Positions 19,890 to 31,464 are shown, counted from the stretch's first letter. The stretch: DNA of 64,000 nucleotides from JANOYC01 sp031428675 (GCA_031428675.1 JANOYC010000052.1:1-64000), one strand, 5' to 3'. Translations and numbers: made by a program. Notes: generated by a model not told the origin, from the sequence alone.

Positions 19890-21917
19890 TCAGGAGTCGA
19901 ACGGCTCGACATCGTCGAAGCGCGCACGAAGGGTGGAGCCCCGCACTGGCGTTCCTCGTGGCCCGCGGCGACGGCTCGCGGCGACGCGAACGATTTCTGC
20001 CCTCAGGGTGGCGGCCACATCTGCACCGCGCGCGTAGTCGAAGCGGACGATCGTGCGCACGGTGCCGTCGCCCGCTTCCACCGGCCCGAGAACATCGGTC
20101 GAAGGCACGTTTGCGGCCGCGACAGCTGCGCTCACTTCATCGGCAGTTCCGGTCAGAGTCGCGACGCGGACCACCGGAGGGAAACGCAGAGCGCGACGGT
20201 CGACAAGTTCGCGGTGAATGAATTCCGCCTGGCGCCACGTCGACAGCGCTCGCGCGATCTCACCCCCGACGCCCACGAGCACGACCGGTTTCCTCGGAGC
20301 GACCAGGGCGGCCGCGTTTGACCACCAGCGCAGACAGTCCTCGGCCACTCGGAGGCTTTCGCGCGCGAGCATGCGCTCGCCATCGAGAAGCAGCGCGGCG
20401 CGGTACCCGCCGGTCGCGATGGGTTCGGCGCCTCGGGTGGCGATCACGAGCGCAGGTCGCGCGTCTACCTGGGTCACGATGTGATCGCCGTCGGAGACGA
20501 TGATTCGTACGCCGGGGAACGCACGCCCGAGCTCATCGGCCGTGCGCGCTGAGCCGGAACCGACCGCACGGATGGTCTTCACGCCGCAATGCGTACAACT
20601 CCAGTTGACGGCGATCGAGCCGCACCATCGACACGCCGGCGCGGAGCGCACTGTGGCGGTGCCGAGGGGGCCTTCGCACGCACGGCACCGGGCGGTTTCG
20701 CCGCAACCAGCGCACGCCAGTCGTGGTGCGTAGCCGGGTCGCGCGACCTGCACAAGCACGGGGCCGCTGTCGAGCGCCTCCCGTGCTGTGGCCCACGCCG
20801 CTGTCGGGATGCGAGCCCGACCGGATTGCGCGTCGTCGTTCGCTTGCAGCGCGGTCGCGATGACGCGCGGGTTCACAGCGGGGGTCGGCGCAACGGGAGT
20901 GAGCCAGCCGACTTCCACCAGTCTCTCGACCTCGGCACTGCGCGCATGGGAGAAGAAAAGTAGCGCACAACCGCACAGTTCCTGACGAAGCAGCGCTGCA
21001 TCCCTCGTGTGCACGTAGGGTGCTAGCGGCTCGACATGGAGCGGGTCGCCGTCATCCCACACCGCGATCAGACCGAGTCGTGCGACGGGCGCGTAGACCG
21101 TCGATCGGTTGCCGATGGCGACCACGGCGGCTCCCTCGAGACACGAGAGGAACGCGTGATAACGGTCGGCGTTGCTCTGTGTCGCGTCGAGGCGCACGAT
21201 GCGGTCTGGCGGCAGGAGTGCGGCGAGGGCCGACTGCAGCTGCTGCTGGTCGCGGTAGTCGGGCACGACAAGTATCACGCTGCGATCGGAAGCAATCGCG
21301 TGGGTCGCCGCTTGCGCCATCGTCACGGCCCACTCGCCCACCCAGGTCGCCGGTGGCACGTCAGCGCTCGACGTCGCGGTGGTTGAATCCGCGACCGAAG
21401 ACACTGCGCCGGGCACGTCGGTCACTCGGGGAATCGCGTCGACGGCCAGCCGACCGCCGCGCGCTACCGCGTCTTCGACGACGCCTTCCGGATATCCGGC
21501 CACCGCGACGGGAGCAACCGGCTGCCGCGGAGATGGTTCGGAAGACTCGACCCGACCCAGCCACGCCTTCTCGACCCGCGCCTGCCGCTTGGGAACGGCA
21601 AGGCGCACGATGTCGTTCGCCGATCCGGCTGCCCGATCGGCGGCGCGGCGGGCGAGTTGGTAAACCTCGGGAGTCAGCACCTGCGCCGACGACACGACCG
21701 ACTCAAGCTCGCTGAGCGCGCCCGCGAAATCGCCTTTCTCCACAACCTCGACAATGACGCCGTCGGCTACGCGGCCCGCTGATCGTAACGGAACCCGAAC
21801 CCTCACTCCCGGCCGCGCTGCGTCTGATGCGTGCTCGGGAACCGAGTAGTCGAAGAGTCGATCGAGCTGCGGCAAGGCGGAGTCGACCAGCACCCGGGCG
21901 ATGGATGCGTGGCCCAC
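19890..21917 (-). CDS. priA: Primosomal protein N' (PriA) homologue without helicase motifs
   Basis: Homologue of the replication restart protein PriA (675 residues). The N-terminal DNA-binding domain (ARVLVDSALPQLDRLFDYSVP) and a zinc-binding cysteine cluster near residues 395-440 (CAGCGETARCRACEG, CRWCG, CTHCG) are present. No Walker A or DEAH box is visible where the PriA ATPase should be. This matches the known actinobacterial PriA-like group, which is not expected to be an active helicase. The GTG start is two bases after metK; fmt follows. Confidence 0.9.
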   Translation of the reverse strand: MGHASIARVLVDSALPQLDRLFDYSVPEHASDAARPGVRVRVPLRSAGRVADGVIVEVVEKGDFAGALSELESVVSSAQVLTPEVYQLARRAADRAAGSANDIVRLAVPKRQARVEKAWLGRVESSEPSPRQPVAPVAVAGYPEGVVEDAVARGGRLAVDAIPRVTDVPGAVSSVADSTTATSSADVPPATWVGEWAVTMAQAATHAIASDRSVILVVPDYRDQQQLQSALAALLPPDRIVRLDATQSNADRYHAFLSCLEGAAVVAIGNRSTVYAPVARLGLIAVWDDGDPLHVEPLAPYVHTRDAALLRQELCGCALLFFSHARSAEVERLVEVGWLTPVAPTPAVNPRVIATALQANDDAQSGRARIPTAAWATAREALDSGPVLVQVARPGYAPRLACAGCGETARCRACEGPLGTATVRSAPACRWCGSIAVNWSCTHCGVKTIRAVGSGSARTADELGRAFPGVRIIVSDGDHIVTQVDARPALVIATRGAEPIATGGYRAALLLDGERMLARESLRVAEDCLRWWSNAAALVAPRKPVVLVGVGGEIARALSTWRQAEFIHRELVDRRALRFPPVVRVATLTGTADEVSAAVAAANVPSTDVLGPVEAGDGTVRTIVRFDYARGADVAATLRAEIVRVAASRRRGPRGTPVRGSTLRARFDDVEPFDS

Positions 21918-21919
21918 GA

Positions 21920-23116
21920 CTACAGTCCGGTTGCGCTGCGAAGCTCGTCGACGCGGTCGAGCCGCTCCCAGGTGAACTCCGGGAGCTCGCGTCCGAAGTG
22001 GCCGTATGTCGCGGTCTTCGCGTAGATCGGTCGAAGCAGGTTGAGTTCACGGATGATCGCGGCCGGCCGCAGGTCGAAGACATCGCGGATGGCCGTGATG
22101 ATCTTCTCTTCGGACACGTGAGCGGTGCCGAAGGTCTCGACATACAGTCCGACAGGCGACGCTGTGCCGATGGCGTAGGCCACCTGCACCTCGAGCCGAT
22201 CGGCCAGCCCCGCGGCAACGGCATTCTTCGCCACCCATCGCATGGCGTACGCGGCGGACCGGTCGACTTTCGACGGGTCCTTTCCGCTGAATGCTCCCCC
22301 GCCGTGGCGCGCCGCGCCGCCATAGGTGTCAACGATGATCTTGCGCCCGGTGAGCCCGGCGTCGCCCTGCGGCCCGCCAATCAGGAAAAGGCCAGTCGGG
22401 TTGACGAGGATGCGCGGGTCGGCGCCGCCGAATCCGGCTTCGTCCAGCACCGGTCGGATAACGAGCTCGACTATCTCACGGCGGAGTTCATCTGTTTGGA
22501 TCGCAGGCGAGTGCTGGGTCGACAGAACGACGGTCTCGATCGTGCGGGGAATGTGGCCGTCGTAGCCGACGGTGACCTGGGTCTTGCCATCCGGTCGCAG
22601 GTAGTCGACGACGTGGTGTTTGCGCACGTGCGCGAGCCGCTCTGAGAGTCGGTGCGCGAGGTGGATCGGCAGCGGCATGAGCGCGGGAGTCTCGGTGGTG
22701 GCGTAGCCGAACATGATGCCCTGATCGCCAGCGCCCTGACGATCGTCGACGTCGGTGCTGCTCTGTTCACGGGATTCGAACGCGTCGTCGACCCCTTGCG
22801 CGATGTCGGGCGATTGGCCGCCGATGGAAATGGAGACGCCACAGGAACGGCCGTCGAACCACACGTCAGACGACGTGTAGCCGATGTCGGTGATGCGACG
22901 ACGAACGATGCCCGGAATATCGACATAGCCGCTCGTCGTGACTTCGCCGGCCACGTGCACCAGCCCCGTGGTCACCAGGGTTTCGACTGCAACGCGCGCC
23001 GCGGGGTCGACCGCGAGCAGGGCATCAAGGATGCTGTCGCTGACCTGGTCGCAGATCTTGTCGGGGTGACCCTCAGTGACAGATTCAGACGTGAAGAGTC
23101 GCAGTGCGGAGCTCAT
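21920..23116 (-). CDS. metK: S-adenosylmethionine synthetase
   Basis: Makes SAM from methionine and ATP. The 398-residue protein has family blocks [12 protein letters not shown] (N-terminus), [12 protein letters not shown], the glycine-rich loop [19 protein letters not shown] and the C-terminal [11 protein letters not shown] region. Only 30 bases separate it from coaBC, and no SAM riboswitch can fit there. Confidence 0.98.
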   Translation of the reverse strand: MSSALRLFTSESVTEGHPDKICDQVSDSILDALLAVDPAARVAVETLVTTGLVHVAGEVTTSGYVDIPGIVRRRITDIGYTSSDVWFDGRSCGVSISIGGQSPDIAQGVDDAFESREQSSTDVDDRQGAGDQGIMFGYATTETPALMPLPIHLAHRLSERLAHVRKHHVVDYLRPDGKTQVTVGYDGHIPRTIETVVLSTQHSPAIQTDELRREIVELVIRPVLDEAGFGGADPRILVNPTGLFLIGGPQGDAGLTGRKIIVDTYGGAARHGGGAFSGKDPSKVDRSAAYAMRWVAKNAVAAGLADRLEVQVAYAIGTASPVGLYVETFGTAHVSEEKIITAIRDVFDLRPAAIIRELNLLRPIYAKTATYGHFGRELPEFTWERLDRVDELRSATGL

Positions 23117-23146
23117 GCGGATAGCTTTCGTTGAAGGACGGCTGGT

Positions 23147-24352
23147 TCAGGCGAGGAGGTCGAGGATGCGATCGGAAATTTCTCGTTTACTCCCCGCGGC
23201 CTCGAACACTGTATCGCCAGCGCCGTTGATGACAGTGACCGCGTTGCCGGAAGTCCCGAAGCCATCACTCCAACCGACGGTGTTGAGGACGAGGTAGTCG
23301 CAGCCCTTTCGGGCGATCTTCGCCCGGCCCAGTTCGAGCAATGCTCCAGGGTCTGACTCGGTCTCGGCGGCGAAACCCACGATGGTCTGTTCGGGTCGTC
23401 GGCTCGTGGAGATCTCAGCGAGGATGTCCGGGTTGCGCACGAGGGTGAGCGACAGTGCGTCGCCGTGGTCGTCCTTTTTAATCTTTCGCGGTGCGATCGA
23501 TTCCGGTCGGTAGTCGGCGACGGCGGCCGCCATGATCACGGCGTCTGATTCCGACGCGATCCTCGTAACCGCAGCATGCAACTCGGCGGTCGTGGACACT
23601 CGTGTCGTAATGATCGACGCAGTCGTGGGGAGATCGACTTCGATGTTGGCAACAATGAGCTGAACCTGTGCGCCGCGCTCGGCCGCGGCTTGCGCCAGCG
23701 CCAGACCCTGTCGGCCAGTTGACCGGTTGCCAATGAAACGCACCGGATCGAGAGGCTCCCGGGTTCCTCCGGCAGTGATCAGGATGCGCCTGCCCGCGAG
23801 GTCGCCGCGGCCCATCGGGGCGTCACGGTTCGAGAGAACGGCCAGTGCCTCCGAAACGATGTCCTCGGGTTCGGCCATGCGGCCGATCCCAGCATCGGAG
23901 CCGGTCAGTTGTCCGTTCGCCGGCCCGACGATGGTCACTCCTCGTTCTTGGAGCGTTGCCACGTTGGCGATCGTCGCCGCGTTCTCCCACATTTCCGAGT
24001 GCATCGCCGGGGCGATCACAAGCGGGGCGCGGCTGGCGAGAACGGTGTTGCCGAGCAGGTCATCCGCTTGCCCGGTGGCGAGCTTCGCGATGGTGTTCGC
24101 GGTCGCCGGGGCGATCACGATGAGGTCGGCGGCTTGGCCGATCGCCACATGGCGAACTTCGGCGACCCCCTCATAGAGGTCGGTGTGCACGGGGTTGCGG
24201 CTGATGGCCTCGAGAGTCGGGCGACCTACGAACCGCAGTGCGGCATCCGTAGCCACTACCTGCACGTCGTGACCGGCGAGCACGAAGGCGCGAACGACGC
24301 CGACAGCCTTGTAGGCCGCGATGCCGCCCGTGATTCCGACCACGATGTTCAT
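23147..24352 (-). CDS. coaBC: Bifunctional phosphopantothenoylcysteine decarboxylase/synthetase
   Basis: Two consecutive coenzyme A steps in one protein of 401 residues. The N-terminal flavin-dependent CoaC domain shows GITGGIAAYK at 6-15, the catalytic histidine in VRHVAIG and the PAMHSEMW motif. The CoaB domain starts near residue 180 (ILITAGGTREPLDPVRFIGNRSTG) with FAAETE and KGCDYLVLN further on. The ATG at 24352 is chosen; an upstream in-frame start adds 18 non-homologous residues. rpoZ lies 84 bases upstream. Confidence 0.96.
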   Translation of the reverse strand: MNIVVGITGGIAAYKAVGVVRAFVLAGHDVQVVATDAALRFVGRPTLEAISRNPVHTDLYEGVAEVRHVAIGQAADLIVIAPATANTIAKLATGQADDLLGNTVLASRAPLVIAPAMHSEMWENAATIANVATLQERGVTIVGPANGQLTGSDAGIGRMAEPEDIVSEALAVLSNRDAPMGRGDLAGRRILITAGGTREPLDPVRFIGNRSTGRQGLALAQAAAERGAQVQLIVANIEVDLPTTASIITTRVSTTAELHAAVTRIASESDAVIMAAAVADYRPESIAPRKIKKDDHGDALSLTLVRNPDILAEISTSRRPEQTIVGFAAETESDPGALLELGRAKIARKGCDYLVLNTVGWSDGFGTSGNAVTVINGAGDTVFEAAGSKREISDRILDLLA

Positions 24353-24436
24353 CGAGTCGCCCACTTTCGTCTCGTATTCGCCGATATTCGCGACGTTTGT
24401 GGGCAACTCGGGGAAGGGGTGGGGAGCCGCGAGTCG

Positions 24437-24694
24437 CTAGTCCTGGTGCGAGGTGATGCGCAGCTTGTCGTCGTTGATCTCGCGGAGCGCAACGGAGAGC
24501 GGCTTGTCGTCAATCGTCGAGTCGACGAGCGGACCGACGTTGTCGAAGAGGCTGCCTTCGTGAAGATCGGCGTAATAGTCATTGATCTGGCGCGCGCGCT
24601 TCGACGCGAAGATGACGAGCCCGTACTTCGAGTCGATGCGCGTGAGGAGCTCGTCGATGGGCGGGTCAATGATGCCGGTCTGCTTGTCAGCCAC
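24437..24694 (-). CDS. rpoZ: RNA polymerase omega subunit
   Basis: Small subunit that assists RNA polymerase assembly. The 85-residue product has the core [29 protein letters not shown] and the C-terminal [10 protein letters not shown] block. The order gmk-rpoZ-coaBC-metK-priA is conserved in actinobacteria and supports the call. It starts 54 bases after gmk. Confidence 0.96.
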   Translation of the reverse strand: MADKQTGIIDPPIDELLTRIDSKYGLVIFASKRARQINDYYADLHEGSLFDNVGPLVDSTIDDKPLSVALREINDDKLRITSHQD

Positions 24695-24748
24695 GAGAGG
24701 CTCTCCTTATTGGTTGAGCGCGAGGTAGATCGATGCGCGCGTGCGAAG

Positions 24749-25666
24749 TTAGCGGGCCTGCGCCTGGAACTGGGCGTGGGCAGAAGTCAATTCTACGACC
24801 TCACGGGCCGCTTGGCTGACGTCGTGATTGATGACCTTCACATCGAACTCGTCCTGAGCGGCCAATTCGACGCGTGCTGTGGCCAATCGACGGCTCTGTT
24901 CTTCCGACGATTCGGTGCCGCGGCCGATGAGGCGACGAACCAGTTCCTCCCACGTGGGAGGCAGAAGGAACACCAGAATGGCGTCGGGCATGGCGGCGCG
25001 CACCTGGCGTGCGCCCTGCAGGTCAATCTCGAGCATCACCCGACGTCCAGCCGCGATGGCGTCATCGATCGGCGGGCGGGGGGTGCCGTAGCGATACGAG
25101 TTGTGCACGACGGCCCACTCGAGAAGCTCGTTTTCGTCGATCATCCTGTCGAACTCGGCGTCGGACACGAAGTGGTAGTGCACACCATCGACCTCTCCCG
25201 GCCGTGGTTGCCGGGTGGTCGCGGAGACACTCAGGAAGACATCGGGGTAGGTGTCGCGGATGAATGCCGAGACCGTGCCCTTGCCTACGGCCGTCGGACC
25301 AGCGAGAACCACCAGTTTTGTGGGTTCTGGCGCGACTTTCTGGCGCTCGGCGAGGTACTCCGCAAGTTTTGTGCGTTGGCGCGCTCCGAGACCACCGACA
25401 CGCTTCGACGCGGCGATCGCCAGTTTCTCCATCACCCGGTCTGCACGCGTCGGCCCGAGGGTGGGGACGCTCGTGAGCAATTCGCGCACCCTCAACGAGG
25501 CCTCGGGAGATTCGGGGTGGCTCCAACCGTGGCGAACCACGTCGAGCGCGGTGCGCTCGCGGCTGGCGACGTCGTGCTTCACTGCGGCGCGGGCCCGCCG
25601 CGCGGCGATGGCCGCGTGGGCGGCAGCGACGCGATCCACGTCGGGCGGAGTCGGGCGAGGCGTCAC
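24749..25666 (-). CDS. gmk: Guanylate kinase with N-terminal mIHF-like domain
   Basis: Phosphorylates GMP to GDP. The catalytic part (from about residue 115) has the Walker A loop GPTAVGKGT at 123-131, the GMP-binding block [22 protein letters not shown], and [10 protein letters not shown]. Residues about 10-108, with [31 protein letters not shown], resemble the actinobacterial integration host factor mIHF, a separate gene just upstream of gmk in mycobacteria. The GTG at 25666 overlaps the pyrF stop by four bases. Longer in-frame extension into pyrF is shadow sequence. Length is 305 residues against about 200 for a plain Gmk. Confidence 0.93.
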   Translation of the reverse strand: MTPRPTPPDVDRVAAAHAAIAARRARAAVKHDVASRERTALDVVRHGWSHPESPEASLRVRELLTSVPTLGPTRADRVMEKLAIAASKRVGGLGARQRTKLAEYLAERQKVAPEPTKLVVLAGPTAVGKGTVSAFIRDTYPDVFLSVSATTRQPRPGEVDGVHYHFVSDAEFDRMIDENELLEWAVVHNSYRYGTPRPPIDDAIAAGRRVMLEIDLQGARQVRAAMPDAILVFLLPPTWEELVRRLIGRGTESSEEQSRRLATARVELAAQDEFDVKVINHDVSQAAREVVELTSAHAQFQAQAR

Positions 25667-26514
25667 GATCGGTGTGCCCTTTCGATGTCGTCTACGTGCG
25701 AACGGATGGCGTCGCGCATGCCATCGGGGCCGGCGGCAAGAATACTGCGTGAGGCACTCACGATCGTGCCCTCGGCCGCTCGACCATAGACGCGGGAGAG
25801 CTCCGAGATCGCGGCACCCTGGTGGCCGAAGCCTGGAGCGAGAATCGGTGTGCCGACGAGATCGTCGGTAGAGATACCGAACTCCTCGAGATCGATCGTG
25901 GCGCCGAGCACGACCCCGATAGAGCCGAGGTGCTCGGCTTGCGCATTCCAGGTCATCACTTCGTCGACGATACCGGCGGCGACCGACCGACCCGCCCATT
26001 TTCCCGTCGTCATCACGGCGCGTTGCACTGCCGCCGCTTCGGGATTCGAGGTCGCGCCCAGCACGAAGAGTCCCTTTCCGTTTGCCAGGGCCAGTCGAAT
26101 GGGCGCTTCGATCGACCCGACGCCCTGGAAGGCGCTGATGGTCATGCAATCCGCCTCCAATGGGCTGCCGGGCGTGAGCCACGCCTCGCCGTATGCCTCG
26201 ACGCTCGTGCCGACGTCGCCGCGCTTCACGTCGGCAATGATCGACAACTCGGCCGCCCTCGCCTCCTGCATGACCCTCTCGAGAGCTGCGAATCCGGCCG
26301 ACCCGTGGCGCTCGAAGAACGCGACCTGCGGCTTCACGATCCCGGCCGTGCCGTGTGTTGCGTCCACGATACGGAGGCCGAACTCCCTCAACCCGCTCGC
26401 ATCATCGGGCAGGCCCCAGCGTTCGAGCAAGTACCGGTGGGGGTCGATCCCCACGCACAAGCGACCGACCTCACTGAAGGTGGAGCGAAGCCGGTCCCCG
26501 AACGTTGCCGTCAC
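25663..26514 (-). CDS. pyrF: Orotidine 5'-phosphate decarboxylase, long actinobacterial type
   Basis: Last step of UMP synthesis. The 283-residue product is the longer mycobacterial-type PyrF. The catalytic Asp/Lys group is DVKRGD at 95-100. CVGIDPH at the start and [11 protein letters not shown] near the end are family blocks. The GTG start overlaps the carB stop by four bases and the stop overlaps gmk, so it is part of the pyr chain. Confidence 0.96.
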   Translation of the reverse strand: MTATFGDRLRSTFSEVGRLCVGIDPHRYLLERWGLPDDASGLREFGLRIVDATHGTAGIVKPQVAFFERHGSAGFAALERVMQEARAAELSIIADVKRGDVGTSVEAYGEAWLTPGSPLEADCMTISAFQGVGSIEAPIRLALANGKGLFVLGATSNPEAAAVQRAVMTTGKWAGRSVAAGIVDEVMTWNAQAEHLGSIGVVLGATIDLEEFGISTDDLVGTPILAPGFGHQGAAISELSRVYGRAAEGTIVSASRSILAAGPDGMRDAIRSHVDDIERAHRS

Positions 26515-29500
26515 TGGGCGGCCCGGTCGAGGGCGTAGTCCTGCAAGCTACGCACATGGATGGCGTCACTGGTCACTTCGAGAGAAGCGACCGCGGCTGC
26601 GAGTTGCGCGATCGTCGTGAACAGCGGCTTGTCGGCAGCAACCGTCGCGGCGCGAATCTCATAGCCGTCGGCGCGAGCGGTGCGACCGCTCGGCGTGTTG
26701 ATGACGACATCCACTTCGCCGGCGTTGATGAGGTCGACGATCGACGGCTCCCCAGCTTCCGATGGCTGTCCGAGGTCGTACTTGCGCACGACGCGAGCCT
26801 GGATGCCATTGCGCGCGAGAATCTCCGCCGTGCCCTCGGTCGCAAGGATTCCGAAGCCGAGTTGCTGAAGTCGAAGCACGGGCAGGATGATCGCCCGCTT
26901 ATCGCGATCGGCGACCGATACGAACACGGCGCCGCTCGATGGCAGACCGCCGTAAGCGGCTTCCTGACTTTTCGCGAACGCGCGGGGGAAGTTGGAGTCG
27001 ATTCCCATGACTTCTCCGGTGGAGCGCATCTCCGGACCGAGCACGGAGTCGACAACGTGGCCGTCTTTCGTGCGGAACCGTTTGAACGGAAGCACAGCTT
27101 CTTTGACCGACACCGGCGACGTGGACGGTACATCCGACCCATCACGCGCCGGGAGCATCCCCTGGTTGACGAGGTCGCGGATCGTCGAGCCGACCATGAT
27201 CAGTGACGCAGCCTTAGCAAGCGGAATGCCGAGCGCCTTCGACACGAACGGCACCGTGCGGGAGGCACGCGGATTCGCCTCAAGCACATAGAGGATGCCC
27301 TGGCCGATAGCGAATTGCACGTTGAGCAGTCCGCGCACGCCCACTCCCTCCGCGATCGCGAGGGTCGCGTCGCGAACGCGACCGATCACGTCCCGACCGA
27401 GGGTGACCGGGGGCAGTGTGCAGGCGGAGTCGCCAGAGTGAACGCCCGCCTCCTCGATGTGCTCCATCACGCCGCCGATGTACAGCTCAGTGCCGTCGTA
27501 GAGTGCGTCAACGTCGATCTCTACGGCGTCGTCGAGGAAGCGGTCAACAAGCAGGGGCTTGCCCGGTTCGATAATCGCTTGGTCGGCGACGCGATCGAAG
27601 TAGTCCACGAGCGACGGGCTGTCGTAGATGATCTCCATCCCGCGGCCCCCCAGAACGAACGACGGGCGAACGAGCACCGGGTACCCGATCTGCTCGGCTA
27701 CCTCGACGGCGCCCTCAACGTCGGTTGCGGTGCCGTTGCGAGGGGCGATCAGTCCAGCCGAATCAAGGATGCGGGAGAACTGCCCGCGTTCTTCGGCCAG
27801 ATCGATCGCCTCGGGCGTTGTGCCGAGGATCGTGACGCCTGCCGCTTTGAGGCCTGCGGCGAGGCCGAGAGCGGTCTGTCCGCCGAGTTGCACGACGACA
27901 CCGACGAGCTCTCCGCTCGCGCTCTCCGCGTCAATCACTTCGAGCACGTCTTCCAGCGTGAGCGGCTCAAAATAGAGCCGATCGCTCGTGTCGTAGTCGG
28001 TCGACACGGTCTCGGGGTTGCAATTGATCATGATCGTTTCGAAACCAGCGTCGTGCAGCGCGAACGATGCGTGTACACAGCTGTAGTCGAATTCGACGCC
28101 TTGGCCGATGCGATTGGGCCCCGATCCGAGAATGACGACCTTCTTGGCGCTGCTCGGGACTACTTCGGTTTCGGTGTCGTAGCTCGAGTAGTGGTACGGC
28201 GTGAGTGCCGGGAACTCCCCGGCGCAGGTGTCGACTGTCTTGAACACCGGGCGCACGTTGGCGGCCCATCGGACGCTGCGCACCGAACGCTCGTCGAGGT
28301 TCCGCAGTTGCGCGATCTGCGCGTCGCTGAAACCGTGATCCTTCGCGTGGCGCAACACGGGCGCATCGAGCACGGCCGCATCGGCTATTTCTGCTGCCAC
28401 CTCGTTGATGAGCACGATCTGGTCGATGAACCACGGGTCGATACCCGTGGAGGTGAACACCTCGTCGATCGACGCGCCAGCGCGAAGCGCTTGCTGCACG
28501 GTAACGATGCGTCCATCGGTCGGCACCGCGGCGAGAGCGAGCAGCTCCGTCTTGTCGCCCGGTTCGCCGATCCAGTGAAAGCTCGAGCCACGCTTCTCGA
28601 GCGAGCGGAGCGCTTTCTGCAGAGCCGTCGAGTAGTTGCGACCAATGGCCATCGCCTCGCCCACCGACTTCATGGTGGTGGTGAGCGTCGTGTCGGCGGC
28701 CGGGAACTTCTCGAATGCGAAGCGGGGAACCTTCACCACGACATAGTCGAGCGTCGGCTCGAACGACGCCGGGGTCACTCGCGTGATGTCGTTCGGGATC
28801 TCGTCGAGGCGGTAGCCGATTGCGAGCTTTGCGGCGATCTTTGCGATTGGGAAACCGGTGGCCTTTGAGGCAAGCGCGCTCGACCGCGACACCCGCGGGT
28901 TCATCTCGATCACGATGACCCGACCGTCGGCGGGGTCGACAGCGAACTGGATGTTGCAGCCACCGGTGTCGACGCCGACGTCGCGGATGATCCGGATGCC
29001 GATGTCACGAAGGTTCTGATACTCGCGGTCGGTCAGCGTGAGCGCCGGAGCGACAGTGATCGAGTCTCCGGTGTGCACGCCAACGGGGTCCACATTCTCG
29101 ATCGAGCAGACGACGACCGTGTTGTCGGCCGTGTCTCGCATGAGTTCGAGCTCGTACTCCTTCCAGCCGAGTATCGACTCTTCGAGGAGCACTTCGTGAG
29201 TGGGGCTCTGGTGCAGCCCGTCAGTGACCATGCGGATCAGGTCCGCGCGTGAGTATGCGAATCCGGAGCCGAGCCCGCCCATGGTGAACGACGGACGGAT
29301 CACGAGCGGGTAACCGAGATCGTCGGCGAACTCGACGGCTTCGTCAACCGTGTGGGCAATGTGACTGCGCGCCACATCTGCGCCCGCGTCGAGAACGAGC
29401 TGCTTGAAGATCTGCCGATCCTCACCCTTATTGATGGCCTCGAAGCTCGCACCGATGAGCTCGACGTTGTATTTCTCGAGGATGCCGTTCTTGTGCAGAT

Positions 29501-29801
29501 CGATTGCCGCGTTCAGCGCAGTCTGGCCGCCTAAGGTCGGCAGGATCGCATCCGGCTTCTCCTTGGCGATGATTGCCTCGATGACGCGCCAGGTGATCGG
29601 CTCGACGTAGGTTGCGTCAGCGAAGTCGGGGTCGGTCATGATCGTCGCGGGGTTGGAGTTCACGAGGATGACGCGAACCCCCTCTTCGCGCAACACCCGG
29701 CATGCTTGGGTTCCCGAATAATCGAACTCGCACGCCTGACCGATCACGATCGGTCCGGAGCCGATGACGAGCACCGAACGGATGTCTTCCCTCTTGGGCA
29801 T
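26511..29801 (-). CDS. carB: Carbamoyl-phosphate synthase large subunit
   Basis: Makes carbamoyl phosphate from bicarbonate, two ATP and ammonia delivered by CarA. The 1096-residue protein contains two ATP-grasp halves. The first begins with [22 protein letters not shown], the second with [22 protein letters not shown] near residue 560. A C-terminal MGS-like allosteric domain (about 960-1085) is present. The ATG overlaps the carA stop by one base (TAATG). Confidence 0.98.
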   Translation of the reverse strand: MPKREDIRSVLVIGSGPIVIGQACEFDYSGTQACRVLREEGVRVILVNSNPATIMTDPDFADATYVEPITWRVIEAIIAKEKPDAILPTLGGQTALNAAIDLHKNGILEKYNVELIGASFEAINKGEDRQIFKQLVLDAGADVARSHIAHTVDEAVEFADDLGYPLVIRPSFTMGGLGSGFAYSRADLIRMVTDGLHQSPTHEVLLEESILGWKEYELELMRDTADNTVVVCSIENVDPVGVHTGDSITVAPALTLTDREYQNLRDIGIRIIRDVGVDTGGCNIQFAVDPADGRVIVIEMNPRVSRSSALASKATGFPIAKIAAKLAIGYRLDEIPNDITRVTPASFEPTLDYVVVKVPRFAFEKFPAADTTLTTTMKSVGEAMAIGRNYSTALQKALRSLEKRGSSFHWIGEPGDKTELLALAAVPTDGRIVTVQQALRAGASIDEVFTSTGIDPWFIDQIVLINEVAAEIADAAVLDAPVLRHAKDHGFSDAQIAQLRNLDERSVRSVRWAANVRPVFKTVDTCAGEFPALTPYHYSSYDTETEVVPSSAKKVVILGSGPNRIGQGVEFDYSCVHASFALHDAGFETIMINCNPETVSTDYDTSDRLYFEPLTLEDVLEVIDAESASGELVGVVVQLGGQTALGLAAGLKAAGVTILGTTPEAIDLAEERGQFSRILDSAGLIAPRNGTATDVEGAVEVAEQIGYPVLVRPSFVLGGRGMEIIYDSPSLVDYFDRVADQAIIEPGKPLLVDRFLDDAVEIDVDALYDGTELYIGGVMEHIEEAGVHSGDSACTLPPVTLGRDVIGRVRDATLAIAEGVGVRGLLNVQFAIGQGILYVLEANPRASRTVPFVSKALGIPLAKAASLIMVGSTIRDLVNQGMLPARDGSDVPSTSPVSVKEAVLPFKRFRTKDGHVVDSVLGPEMRSTGEVMGIDSNFPRAFAKSQEAAYGGLPSSGAVFVSVADRDKRAIILPVLRLQQLGFGILATEGTAEILARNGIQARVVRKYDLGQPSEAGEPSIVDLINAGEVDVVINTPSGRTARADGYEIRAATVAADKPLFTTIAQLAAAVASLEVTSDAIHVRSLQDYALDRAAQ

Positions 29802-30943
29802 TACTTGGAGTCCTTCTGTGTCGTGGCGAGCACCAAATCGCGAAACCGGTCAAACAGGTAGTTGCTGTCGTGAGGACCGGCCGCCGCTTCGGGGTGGTAC
29901 TGCACCGAGAATGCGGGAATGTCGAGGGCGCGGAGTCCCTCGACCACATGATCGTTGAGGCTGAAGTGGCTGACTTCGACCCGACCGAAGCCCTCGGGCG
30001 AGTCAATCACGCCGTCGATAGGGGCATCGACCGCGAAGCCGTGGTTTTGGCTGGTGATCTCGACTCGCCCGGTGATCTTGTCGAGCACGGGCTGGTTGAT
30101 TCCGCGGTGTCCGAACGGCAGCTTGTACGTTCCGAATCCGAGAGCCCTGCCGAGGAGTTGATTGCCGAAGCAGATGCCGAAGAACGGCAGGTCGGCGCGG
30201 AGAATTCCGCGCAGCAACTCGACGTGGGTGTCGGATGCGCCCGGATCCCCCGGGCCATTGGAATAGAACGCGGCGACCGGTTCGATCGCGAGCACCTCGT
30301 CGAGCGTGACGGTCTGCGGAAGCACGTGCACGTCGAAGCCGCGCTCGGCGAGGTAATGAACGGTTGAGGTCTTGATTCCGAGATCGAGCACGGCGAGCGC
30401 GCCGATGCTCTCACCCTCAGCCGGAACGACATAGCTGGTCGGAGTCGACACCTCGCCCGAGAGGTTGCGGCCGAGCATTGAAGCGCTCGCACGCACGGTC
30501 TCGAGTTGCTCGTCATCGGTGAGTCCGGCATCCGGGCCGCTGAAGATACCCGCGCGCATGGAGCCCGCGTCGCGGAGTCGCCGCGTGAGTGCACGTGTGT
30601 CGATACCGCTGATTCCGACGATGCCGTCGGCGACGAGGTCAACGTCGAGACTGCGGGTGGCGCGGTGGTTCGAGACGATGCGCGATGGGTCGCGCACGAC
30701 GTAGCCGGCGACCCAAATGCGCCGGGATTCCGGGTCTTCGTCGTTCATCCCGGTGTTGCCGATATGCGGGGCCGTCATCACGACGATCTGACCCGCATAG
30801 CTCGGGTCGGTGATCGTCTCCTGGTAGCCGGTCATTCCGGTCGCGAAGACAGCCTCACCGATCGTGCGGCCGAGAGCACCGTAGGCGCGGCCGACGTAGC
30901 GGGTGCCGTCTTCGAGAACGAGAACTGCGGTCGAAGTAGTCAC
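29801..30943 (-). CDS. carA: Carbamoyl-phosphate synthase small subunit
   Basis: Glutaminase subunit supplying ammonia to CarB. The 380-residue protein has an N-terminal CarA domain ([27 protein letters not shown]) and a class I amidotransferase domain with the cysteine in [10 protein letters not shown] near residue 260 and the His/Glu pair in [10 protein letters not shown] near 350. Its GTG start overlaps the upstream PH-like gene by four bases. Confidence 0.97.
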   Translation of the reverse strand: MTTSTAVLVLEDGTRYVGRAYGALGRTIGEAVFATGMTGYQETITDPSYAGQIVVMTAPHIGNTGMNDEDPESRRIWVAGYVVRDPSRIVSNHRATRSLDVDLVADGIVGISGIDTRALTRRLRDAGSMRAGIFSGPDAGLTDDEQLETVRASASMLGRNLSGEVSTPTSYVVPAEGESIGALAVLDLGIKTSTVHYLAERGFDVHVLPQTVTLDEVLAIEPVAAFYSNGPGDPGASDTHVELLRGILRADLPFFGICFGNQLLGRALGFGTYKLPFGHRGINQPVLDKITGRVEITSQNHGFAVDAPIDGVIDSPEGFGRVEVSHFSLNDHVVEGLRALDIPAFSVQYHPEAAAGPHDSNYLFDRFRDLVLATTQKDSK

Positions 30944-31464
30944 TGGTCGTAGTTTCCTGACTTGCTTGTGGTGCGGTGTGGATCGAGGTGGGAGGCTGCT
31001 CTGACTAGGTCTGCGGTCGCCGGCAGGCGGAGGTAGCTGTCGACATCGGTAGTGGCGTCGGGGCCGTCGAGTCTCCAGCGGATGCGCGTGAGGCCGTCGC
31101 GTTCAACGACCCGATCGATTGCAAGGCTCGCGCGATCGAACCCGCGGATGACGTCGGCCGCGATGAATATCGCCTCGCGTCCCGCGATGGCGAGTTCGAT
31201 ACCCGCATCGAACACCCGCACGGTGACGCGGCCTCGGAAACCCAGCCGATCGGCAACGATGCGTTCGAGGGGGGCGTCGGCCGACGTGGTCGCGACATAG
31301 AAGCCGGCAACCGTCAGGTGCGGTTCTCCGGCCGTGGCCGGGGTCGCTCCCGGGACGGTGAGGCCCGCCTGCCGACGGCCGCGGGCGCGCCAGCCGAGCA
31401 CCATGAGCACGAGAAGCAACGCGAGAACGGCAAGCACGAGCGCCGCCGCGAGCGGCTTATCCAC
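30940..31464 (-). CDS. Membrane-anchored PH-like protein in pyr operon
   Basis: A 174-residue protein with one N-terminal membrane helix (about residues 3-25), a short Arg-rich segment, then a soluble domain of about 110 residues with alternating beta-type hydrophobic strands ([20 protein letters not shown] and similar). It resembles the PH-like protein often found between pyrC and carA in Microbacteriaceae, sometimes labelled a transporter. The GTG at 31464 overlaps pyrC by eight bases. Upstream in-frame residues belong to the pyrC region. Function is unknown; membrane tethering of the pyrimidine enzymes is only speculation. Confidence 0.8.
   Translation of the reverse strand: MDKPLAAALVLAVLALLLVLMVLGWRARGRRQAGLTVPGATPATAGEPHLTVAGFYVATTSADAPLERIVADRLGFRGRVTVRVFDAGIELAIAGREAIFIAADVIRGFDRASLAIDRVVERDGLTRIRWRLDGPDATTDVDSYLRLPATADLVRAASHLDPHRTTSKSGNYDQ

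Noticed and set aside
23117..23146. SAM riboswitch before metK
   Set aside because: Only 30 bases separate metK from coaBC, too short for any known class.
23909..25789. Plus-strand 626-codon open frame across coaBC, rpoZ and gmk
   Set aside because: Runs antisense over three known genes and shows no domain; high-GC shadow.
25667..26182. 172-codon N-terminal extension of gmk
   Set aside because: Lies wholly inside pyrF in another frame and is Arg-rich without homology; the GTG overlapping the pyrF stop is the better start.
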